From Chamaelirium japonicum (lineage: Eukaryota; Streptophyta; Magnoliopsida; Liliales; Melanthiaceae), in contig OX393549.1 of NCBI GenBank assembly GCA_947650365.1, positions 30,037,209 to 30,101,208 of the forward strand: DNA of 64,000 nt, written 5' to 3'. Positions within the stretch are counted from its first letter, which is position 1, and the number at the start of each line of letters is the position of its first letter. The notes below the pieces were generated by a model. The model was not told where the DNA came from, searched no databases, and was given only the letters and a program-made list of their open reading frames with translations. Made by a program: the position numbers and the translations under genes. Shown one piece after another: positions 54,746 to 64,000 of the stretch.

Positions 54746-56599
54746 TCGAACTTGTCGATCCACCTCCTTCCCGGTCAAATTTTGATTGTGCAATGTTCCA
54801 TGAATACCAAAGACGTTGGCATTCACAGAGATAGGTTGCCGGTCAGAGGAGATTTGATGTATCCAACACACTTCTTTCTCCTTTGCAGAGGTTCGACGTT
54901 GATCATGCCCGTTGTTGACGAATTCTTGAAGGTGGCCCTCTCGCAATAAGTCTTCAAGATGGAACTTCAGCCGATAGCACCGGTCGGTGGAGTGGCCGTG
55001 ACTTCGATGGAATTCGCAGTAGACCGTTTTGTCTGCTGTGAATTTGGAGTTTGGCTGAAGAGGGTTGGGCCTTCGAAGATACTCGTCGTGTTGAATGCGG
55101 TCGAGTATTTGTTCGACTGGTAAATTCCACTCAGTGAAAGTGGTCTTCGTCGGAGATCGACGCCCATCATTCTTTGATCGTTTGTTGGCCGGAGGGGCTG
55201 CTGCCTCAGCGTTGTGAGCCTTGGCAGCATACTTGGGAGCTTCTCTCTCCGCAGGTCTTCGTTTTGACTCTCGCCCTTTTCGAGCGACTTGATCGTCTTC
55301 CACCTCAATCTCCCTCTGGATTTGATCAAACATTGCACCCAGAGAAGGAGGGGGATTGCGGATGAAGTCGTTGTAGATGTGTAGATCGAAGCGGAGAGTG
55401 TTCTGGAAAGCCAACATGATGGCTTCATCATCCAGATGTCTTCCAGAGAGGGCAGCATGCTCGTTGCGAAACCTCCTAGTGAAACTTCGGAGAGTCTCGT
55501 CAGCACCCATCCTTAGCCGATAGAGAGAGTCCAGCTTCTTCTCGGGCTTCAGATTGAGCTGATAATGCTGCACTAAGAGTTTAGCCAAAACATCGAACTG
55601 GGTGATGGACCCAGCTCGGAGATTGTGATACCAGTCGAGAGACGGCTCATCGAGACTTCCTGCGAAGGTGCGACAGAGCACGTTGTTTTCTTCTTCGTGC
55701 GGCGTTAGAGCTTGCTTGAATGCAAGGATGTGGAGAGTAGGATCTCCTAGGACGCAGTTGAATTTGGGGAGGATAGGAGTTCTCCATCCCCTTGGAAATG
55801 TTGACTCGAAGAGGCTTCGATGTAGAGGTCCAGCAGAGGAATAGCCATCCCTACGACCATGTCCTCGACCTAGAGGTGGGTCAAGAGGCAAGATCGCAAG
55901 GTCTTGCTCAGGTATTGAAGTATTTGCTGGTTGAAGTCGGTGTCGAAGGTCCGATCCGAGTCCTTGTTGAAGTGGAATGGATGGGGAAATTCGACTCTTT
56001 GAAGGAGCGCCTTTCATTTGGTGCCTCCTTGGTATGTTGAGCTTTGATGGTGCCCTCTTGTCACAGTTGCGACCTGAAGACGATTAGGAAGACTCGTCAT
56101 CGAGGCGGTCCCAAACGCTCTGCTTCCAGGGGGCAGCAGAGGGAGTTGGGTCACGTCGAATCCTCTCGAGGGCAGCAGTACCCATTGACCTCCGTTGCTC
56201 GGAGTGGATTGAATGTCGAGGAAGATCAACCCTCTCACTTGTAGAGGGGATAGGAAGAGCGATTCCAGCCTCGGATGCTGCCTTCTTAAGAGCATCCCTC
56301 TCAGCGGTGAGGGTGGCGTTTTGCTTCGCCAATTGGAGAAGTTGGAAATTGACCGCCGAAATTTGATAGGTCGGTGGAGGATCTTCAGCAGGATCGGGGG
56401 CTGTTTGCCCAATTGACTGTCGTGCGAGGTAGACGATCGGCCGATCGACGGATCTTCCACTCCCTGAACGAACCCCCATCTCGGGGACAACAAGGGGCTG
56501 TCCAAAGTTGAGCCTTTGACTCATTGAACGACTCTCAGGACGAGCTTGTTGTTGAGTGTTACTTCCTTCTGGTTGACCTTGATGTTTCGTCCTCGCCAT
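54728..56599 (-). pseudogene. Tat-B Gag (one in-frame stop, frame change at the 3' end)
   Basis: Start ATG 56599 (MARTKHQGQ). Residues 1-171 hold a Leu-rich coiled-coil stretch and end at TAA 56084-56086. The same frame continues through the capsid-like domain (FAGSLDEPSLDWYHNLRAGS, then LRSFTRRFRNEHAALSG) and a variant zinc site CEFHRSHGHSTDRC (C-x2-H-x4-H-x4-C), as in Tat-A. Around 54728-54745 the gag frame loses register with protease: beyond IFHV it runs out of frame to a stop at 54602. Gag forms the particle. In a working copy gag and pol would be one frame or be joined by frameshifting; here an indel is the simpler reading. Confidence 0.85.
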
Positions 56600-56738
56600 T
56601 CAGAGAGCGAAAGGTGCAACGAGAGTGCCGTCCGATCAGTTGTCTGATCAACCGAGAGGGCGAGGAAGTTTAACTATCAAGATCGGTTGTAGGCTCAACT
56701 GATCAAGTAGTAGCGGAGAGCTTGACTTTTTGATCGAA

Positions 56739-56755
56739 TCCCACAGACGGCGCCA
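56739..56755 (-). other. Tat-B primer binding site
   Basis: Minus-strand TGGCGCCGTCTGTGGGA lies three bases inside the 5' LTR; the bases beyond it (TTCGATC) resemble a tRNA T-loop complement. The tRNA species is not assigned. Confidence 0.82.
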
Positions 56756-56758
56756 AAC

Positions 56759-57534
56759 TGTGGGGGAAAATCTTCGTGCCGACCCGAAGACTTTCACAAC
56801 ACCAGTCAATTGAAGTTGGAATGGAAGATTGTTGACGTCGAAGATCGTTGGTCGATCTATTGATTGCAGTTGAAGCCTTTTGATATGTAGATAGAGAGAT
56901 GTAATCAGAAAGAATGTTTGACACGAGAAGTGATCCCAGAGTTCAGCCGAAGCCTACGTCTCCGTGCTATAGGGTGCAACCCGAATTTACTAACACTTTT
57001 AACGAAGTAACCTCGACAGGCCGAGTGCTACTGAAGCCTCTTTGATCTCTTCAAAGACAAGAAGATGATCAAGTAGAGGTGAAGGGTGAGAAGATAGAAA
57101 TTCCAGAGCTCTGGTTCTGAAAATCAGATCTCAGAGTGGAAATCAGAAATTCTTGGATCCTTTTATATTCGAAGGATTTGCTATTTATAGGATTCTCTGG
57201 TGGTAAATGGCGGTTTCTGCTGCAGCATCTGAGGATCTTCCAGGTAAAGTTGGTGGGCCCCGCTACCGTCTTCTGGGAGATTCCGTAGGCTCTCGGTCCC
57301 ACCAGGCGGGGCCGGTGGGTCCCGTGGTAGTCCTCATGGGCCCACCAGGCAGGGCCGGTGGGTCCCGTGGTAGTCTTCGTGGGCCCACCAGGCAGGGCCG
57401 GTGGGTCCCGTGGTAGTCTTCGTGGGCCCACCAGGCAGGGCCGGTGGGTCCCGTGGTAGTCTTCGTGGGCCCACCAGGCAGGGCCGGTGGGTCCCGTAGT
57501 AGTTGGAAAACTTCTGCCAAAATTTGCACCCACA
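56759..57534 (-). repeat. Tat-B 5' LTR
   Basis: 776 bp, TGTGGGGG...CACCCACA. TATA box on the minus strand at 57182-57189. The 43-bp minisatellite has unit starts at 57338, 57381, 57424 and 57467, one more than in the other LTR. Confidence 0.93.
57182..57189 (-). promoter_or_regulatory. Tat-B promoter TATA box
   Basis: Minus-strand TATAAATA in AATCCTATAAATAGCAAA, about 350 bases from the start of the LTR in element orientation. Confidence 0.7.
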
Positions 57535-57539
57535 GAATG
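57535..57539. repeat. Tat-B target site duplication, right (GAATG)
   Basis: Matches 44617-44621; the satellite resumes with GACCGTACG. Confidence 0.92.
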
Positions 57540-60500
57540 GACCGTACGAATGAATTAGAATGGATACATTCGTGCGAATGAATTAGAATGGATCGGACGA
57601 ATGAATTAGAATAGATAGTACGAATGAATTAGAATGGATCGTACGAATGAATTAGAATGGATCGTACGAATAAATTAGAATGGATACATTCGTCCGAATG
57701 AATTAGAATGGATCATACGAATAAGTAAGAATGGATCGTACGAATGAAATAGAATAGATTGTACGAATGAATTAGAATGGATCCTACGAATGATCGTACG
57801 AATGAAATAGAATAGATTGTACGATCCATTCTAATTCATTCGGACGATCCATTCTAATTCATTCATACGATCCATTCTAATGCATTCATACAATCCATTC
57901 TAATTCTTTCACACGATCCATTCTAATTCATTCGTAGGATCCATTCTAATTCATTCGTGCAATCTATTCTATTTCATTCGTATGATCCATTCTTACTCAT
58001 TCGTATGATCCATTCTAATTCATTCGGAGAATGTATCCATTCTAATTTATTCGTACGATCCATTCTAATTCATTCGTACCATTCATTCTAATTCATTCGT
58101 ACGATCCATTCTAATTCATTCGTCCGATCCATTCTAATTCATTCGCACGAATGTATCCATTCTAATTCATTCGTACGATCCATTCTAATTCATTCGTACG
58201 ATCCATTCTAATTCATTCGTAAGATCTATTCTAATTCATTCGTACGATCAATTCTAATTCATTCGTACGATCCATTCTAATTCATTCGCACGAATGTATC
58301 CATTCTAGTTCATTCGTATGATCCATTCGAATTCATTCGTACGATCCATTCTAATTCATTCGCACGATCCATTCTAATTCATTCATACGATCCATTCTAA
58401 TTCATTCATACGATCTATTCTAATTCATTCGTACGATCCATTCTAATTCATTCGCACAAATGTATCCATTCTAATTCATTCGTACGATCCATTCTAATTC
58501 ATTCGCATGATCCATTCTAATTCATTCGTACGATCCATTCTAATTCATTCGCACGATCTGTTCTTATTCATTCGCACAATCCATTCTAATTCATTCGCAC
58601 GAATGTATCCATTCTAATTCATTCGTACGATCCATTCTAATTCATTCGTACGATCAATTCTAATTCATTTGTATGATCCATTCAAATTAATTCGTATGAT
58701 CCATTCTAATTCATTCGTACGATCCATTCTAATTCATTCATACAATCCATTCTAATTCATTCGCACGAATGTATCCATTCTAATTAATTCGTACGATCCA
58801 TTCTAATTCATTTGTATGATCTATTCTTATTCATTCGCACGATCCAGTCTAATTGATTCGCACGATCCATTCTAATTCATTCGCACGAATGTATCCATTC
58901 TAATTCATTCGTACGATCCATTCTAATTCATTAATATGATCCATTCTAATTCATTCGTACGATCCATTCTAATTCATATGCACAAAGGTATCCATTCTAA
59001 TCCATTCGTAGGATCCATTCTAATCCATTCGTACGATCCATTCTAATTCATTCGTACGATCCATTCTAATTCATTCGCTCGAATGTATCCATTCTAATCC
59101 ATTCGTACGATCCATTCTAATCCATTCATACGCTCCATTCTAATTCATTCGCATGAATGTAACCATTCTAATTCATTCATTTGATCCATTCTAATTCATT
59201 CGTACGATCCATTCTAATTCATTCGTCCGATCTATTCTAATTCATTCGCACGAATGTATCCATTCTAATTCATTCGTACGATCCATTCTAATTCATTCGT
59301 ACGATCCATTCTAATTCATTCGTAAGATCCATTCTAATTCATTCGTACGATCCATTCTAATTCATTCGTACAATCCATTCTAATTCATTCGCACGAATGT
59401 ATCCATTCTAGTTCATTCGTACGATCCATTCTAATTCATTCGTACGATCCATTCTAATTCATTCGCACGATCCATTCTAATTCATTCGTACGATCAATTC
59501 TAATTCATTCGCACGAATGTATCCATTCTAATTCATTCGTACGATCCTGAATTAGAATTGATCGTACGAATGAATTAGAATGGATACCTTTGTGCATATG
59601 AATTAGAATGGATCGTACGAATGAATTAGAATGGATCATATTAATGAATTAGAATGGATCGTACGAATGAATTAGAATGGATACATTCGTGCGAATGAAT
59701 TAGAATGGATCGTGCATGAATGTATCCATTCTAATTCATTCGTACGATCCATTCTAATTCATTAATATGATCCATTCTAATTCATTCGAACGATCCATTC
59801 TAATTCATATGCATAAAGGTATCCATTCTAATCCATTCGTAGGATCCATTCAAGTCCATTCGTACGATCCATTCTAATTCATTCGTATGATCCATTCTAA
59901 TTCATTCGCTCGAATGTATCCATTCTAATCCATTCGTACGATCCATTCTAATCCATTCGTACGATCCATTCTAATTCATTCGCATGAATGTAACCATTCT
60001 AATTCATTCATTTGATCCATTCTAATTCATTCGTACGATCCATTCTAATTCATTCGTCCGATCCATTCTAATTCATTCGCACGAATGTATCCATTCTAAT
60101 TCATTCGTACGATCCATTCTAATTCATTCGTACGATCCATTCTAATTGATTCGTAAGATCCATTCTAATTCATTTGTACGATCCATTCTAATTCATTCGT
60201 ACGATCCATTCTAATTCATTCGCACGAATGTATCCATTCTAGTTCATTCGTACGATCCATTCTAATTCATTCGTACGATCCATTCTAATTCATTCGCACG
60301 ATCCATTCTAATTCATTCGTACGATCAATTCTAATTCATTCGCACGATTGTGTCCATTATAATTCATTCATACGATCCATTCTAATTCATTCGTACGATC
60401 CATTCTAATTCACTTATACGATCCATTCTAATACATTCATATGATCCATTCTAATTCTTTTGCACGAATATATCCATTCTAATTCATTCGTACGATCCAT

Positions 60501-63500
60501 TCTAATTCCTTCGTACGATCCAATCTAATTCATTCGTACGATCTATTCTAATTCATTCGTACGATCCATTCTAATTCATTCGTACGATCCATTCTAATTC
60601 CTTCGTACGATCCATTCTAATTCATTCGTACGATCCATTCTAATTCATTCGTACAATCTATTCTAATTCATTCGTACGAATGGATATATTCGTGTGAATG
60701 AATTAGAATGGATCATACGAATGAGTAAGAATGGATCGTACGAATGAAATAGAATGGATTGCACGAATGAATTAGACTGGATCGTACGAATGAATTAGAA
60801 TGGATCGTGTGAAAGAATTAGAATGGATCGTGTGAAAGAATTAGAATGGATTGTATGAATGAATTAGAATGGATCGTATGAATGAATTAGAATGGATAGT
60901 GCGAATGAATTTGAATGGATCGTACGAATTCATTCTAATTCATTCATACAATACATTCTATTTCTTTCACACGATCCATTCTAATTCATTCGTACGTTCC
61001 ATTCTAATTCATTAGCACGATCCATGCTAATTCATTCGTTCGATCAATTCTAATTCATTCATACGATCCATTCTAATTCATTCATACAATCCATTCTAAT
61101 TCATTCGCACGAATGTATCTATTCTAATTCATTCGTACGATCAGTTCTAATTCATTCACAAAATCTATTCTAATTCATTCATACGATCCATTCTAATTCA
61201 TTCACACGAATGTATCCATTCCAATTCATTCATACGATCCATTCTAATTCATTCGTACGATCCATTCTAATTCACTCATACGATCCATTCTAATACATTC
61301 ATACGATCCATTCTAATTCATTTGCACGAATATATCCATTCTAATTCATTCGTACGATCTATTCTAATTCCTTCGTACGATCCATTCTAATTCATTCGTA
61401 CGATCTATTCTAATTCATTCATACAATCCATTCTAATTCATTCGTACGATCCATTCTAATTCCTTCGTACGATCCATTCTAATTCATTCGTGCGATCCAT
61501 TCTAATTCATTCATACAATCCATTCAAATTCTTTCACACGATCCATTCTAATTCATTCGTACGATCCATTCTAATTCATTCGTGCAATCCATTCTATTTC
61601 ATTCGTACGATCCATTCTTACTCATTCGTACGAAGGAATTAGAATGGATCGTGCGAATGAATTAGAATGGATCGTGCGAATGAATTTGAATGGATACATT
61701 CGTGCGAATAAATCTAAATGGATTGTATAAATGAATTACAATGGATCGTACGAATGAATTAGAATGGATAGTACGAATGAATTAGAATAGCTCATACGAA
61801 TGAATTAGAATGAATCGTATGAATGAATTAGAATGGTTACATTCGTGCGAATGAATTAGAATAGATCGTACGAATGAATTAGAATGGATCGTACGAATAA
61901 ATTAGAATGGATCGTGGGAATGAATTAGAATGGATCGTACGAATGAATTAGAATGGATCCACCGAATGAGTTAGAATGGATCATACGAATGAATTAGAAT
62001 GGATTGTACGAATGAATTAGAATGGATTGTGCGAATGAATTAGAATGGATCGTATGAATGAATAAGAATGGATCGTACGAATGAATTAGAATGGATCGTG
62101 CGAATGAATTAGCATGAATCGTACGAATGTATTAGAATGGATCGTACGAATGAATAGGAATGGATCGTAAGAAGGAATTAGAATGGATCGTACGAAGGAA
62201 TTAGAATGGATCATACGAATGAATTAGAATGGATATATTCATGCAAATGAATTAGAATGGATCGTATGAATGAATTAGAATGGATCGTATGAGTGAATTA
62301 GAACGGATAGTACGAATGAAGTAGAATGGATCGTATGAATGAATTAGAATGGATACATTCGTGCGAATGAATTAGAATGGATCGTACGAATGAATTAGAA
62401 TGGATCGTACGAATGAATTAGAATGGATCTTACGAATGAATTAGAATGGATCGTACGAATGAATTAGAATGGATCGTACGAATGAATTAGAATGGATACA
62501 TTCGTGCGAATGAATTAGAATGGCTACATTCGTGCGAAAGAATTAGAATAGATCGTATGAATGAATTAGAATGGATCCTATGAATGAATTAGAATGGATC
62601 GTGCGAATGAATTAGAATGGATCGTACGAATGAATTAGAATGGATCGTGCTAATGAATTAGAATTGATCGAACGAATGAATTAGCATGAATCGTGCTAAT
62701 GAATTAGAATGGAACGTACGAATGAATTAGAATGGATCGTGTGAAAGAATTAGAATGGATTGTATGAATAAATTAGAATGAATTCGTACGATCCATTCGA
62801 ATTCATTCGCACGATCCATTCTAATTCATTCATACGATCCATTCTAATTCATTCATACAATCCATTCTAATTCTTTCACACGATCCATTCTAATTCATTC
62901 GTAGGATCCATTCTAATTCATTCGTACAATCTATTCTATTTCATTCGTACGATCCATTCTTACTCATTCGTATGATCCATTCTAATTCATTCGGACGAAT
63001 GTATCCATTCTAATTTATTCATACGATCTATTCTAATTCATTCGTACGATCCATTCTAATTCATTCGCTCGAATGTATCCATTCTAATCCATTCGTACGA
63101 TCCATTCTAATCCATTCGTACGATCCATTCTAATTCATTCGCATGAATGTAACCATTCTAATTCATTCATTTGATCCATTCTAATTCATTCGTACGATCC
63201 ATTCTAATTCATTAGCACGATCCATGCTAATTCATTCGTTCGATCAATTCTAATTCATTAGCACGATCCATTCTAATTCATTCGTACGATCCATTCTAAT
63301 TCATTAGCACGATCCATTCTAATTCATTCATAAGATCCATTCTAATTCATTCATACGATCTATTCTAATTCTTTCGCACGAATGTATCCATTCTAATTCA
63401 TTCGCACGAATGTATCCATTCTAATTCATTCGTACGATCCATTCTAATTCATTCACACGATCCATTCTAATTCATTCGTACGATCAATTCTAATTCATTC

Positions 63501-63707
63501 GCACGAATGTATCCATTATAATTCATTCGTACGATCCATTCTAATTCATTCATAGGATCCATTCTAATTCATTCATACAATCCATTCTAATTCATTCGCA
63601 CGAATGTATCCATTCTAATTCATTCGTACGATCAGTTCTAATTCATCCACAAAATCTATTCCAATTCATTCATACGATCCATTCTAATTTATTCACACGA
63701 ATGTATC
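57540..63707. repeat. 23-bp satellite array, right block
   Basis: Same monomers. Strand blocks by eye: reverse to ~57820, forward to ~59550, short reverse to ~59705, forward to ~60675, reverse to ~60925, forward to ~61625, reverse to ~62780, forward to the end. The part 57540-61370 is higher-order copy B of 41035-44200. No gene seen. Confidence 0.96.
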
Positions 63708-64000
63708 TGTTCGGGGGATTTTTTTGCTGGTCCGTGCGGGCTACCTGCAAGACAAAGAAAAAGCATGAGAACGGCTGGCTCCCTTCGGAGCGCAGACCCT
63801 CCGACGCTCAAGTCAATCTCAGTTGCACAACGGCGAGCTGTGGTGGACGAAAGTGGAAGGGAATAGGTTTTCGAACCTTTACTATGGAGCCTGGGGTTGA
63901 GCATTTATAGCAATAGGCGGCCTACCATGGCCCGACACGTGGAGATTCTTCCAGGGCCTTCTAGACCCCCACGATCCGGCTCGCGTGGGTCTCTGACAGT
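63708..64000 (-). mobile_element. Start of a fourth LTR element, cut by the window end
   Basis: The satellite stops at GTATC and is followed by TGTTCGGGGG, a typical LTR end. A TATA-like TATAAATG on the minus strand (in GCTATAAATGCTCAACCC, near 63902-63919) suggests minus orientation, so this would be a 3' LTR with its internal region beyond the window, or a solo LTR. GTATC (63703-63707) is the likely target duplication. The two short open frames here are not genes. Confidence 0.65.

Larger units (their letters stand above)
44622..57534 (-). mobile_element. Tat-B: Tat-lineage Ty3/gypsy LTR retrotransposon, 12.9 kb, degenerate
   Basis: LTRs 44622-45354 and 56759-57534 begin TGTGGGGG and end CACCCACA, flanked by GAATG duplications. 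Minus orientation, in order: 5' LTR, primer site, gag, protease, RT, two RNase H domains, integrase, a 5.4-kb segment with an antisense spliced gene and hairpin array, purine tract, 3' LTR. It belongs to a family distinct from Tat-A: LTRs and antisense gene differ, and proteins are only generally similar. About 20 substitutions separate the LTRs, many of them C/T or G/A, so it is older than Tat-A. Three in-frame stops and one frame change interrupt gag-pol. Confidence 0.94.

Noticed and set aside
21855-57534. Centromeric chromovirus (CRM-type)
   Set aside because: Neither integrase has a C-terminal chromodomain, and the second RNase H points to the Tat clade.

Overview
The window is heterochromatic plant nuclear DNA. 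The evidence is a Cassandra-type TRIM with 5S rRNA-derived LTRs and a TGGTATCAGAGC (initiator-Met tRNA) primer site, and two Ty3/gypsy retrotransposons of the Tat lineage (a second RNase H after the usual one, integrase without chromodomain, extra antisense genes). The sequence points to a vascular plant, most likely a seed plant, but does not allow a species call. I find no host single-copy gene, tRNA gene, functional rRNA gene or CRISPR array.

Layout. About half of the window (1-2498, 3273-21849, 39143-44616, 57540-63707) is one satellite of 23-bp monomers, starting CATTCTAATTCATTCGTACG, mixed with a 28-bp variant. The array changes strand dozens of times, often at the same junction sequences, and shows long higher-order duplications. 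Four mobile elements sit in it, all in the minus orientation: (1) a complete Cassandra TRIM at 2504-3267 with TSD GGATT; (2) a 17.3-kb Tat element, called Tat-A here, at 21855-39137, with 2.27-kb LTRs and TSD CATTC; (3) a 12.9-kb Tat element, Tat-B, at 44622-57534, with 0.73/0.78-kb LTRs and TSD GAATG; (4) the first 293 bases of another LTR from 63708 to the window end.

How the genes work together. In each Tat element the minus strand carries gag-protease-RT-RNaseH-aRNaseH-integrase. The plus strand of the long segment between integrase and the 3' LTR carries a second, spliced gene that converges on gag-pol. Tat-A's antisense gene encodes a plant-mobile-domain-like (PMD) protein with a coiled-coil C-terminus. 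Tat-B's encodes a different N-terminal domain, resembling the 'putative gypsy type transposon' family, also followed by an acidic linker and a coiled coil. Tat-B's antisense gene has a clear TATA box, two GT-AG introns and an AATAAA signal, preceded by an array of about 11 118-bp units each able to form two hairpins. Tat-A looks young: its LTRs differ by roughly eight substitutions and one 14-bp indel, and gag-pol has a single one-base shift. Tat-B is older: about 20 LTR differences, three in-frame stops in gag-pol plus a frame change. One of those stops, between protease and RT, sits in a UAG CAA UCA context that matches the tobamovirus-type readthrough signal.

Limits: domain names come from motif recognition by eye, not searches. 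LTR difference counts are by eye. Splice sites are inferred from GT/AG and frame continuity.
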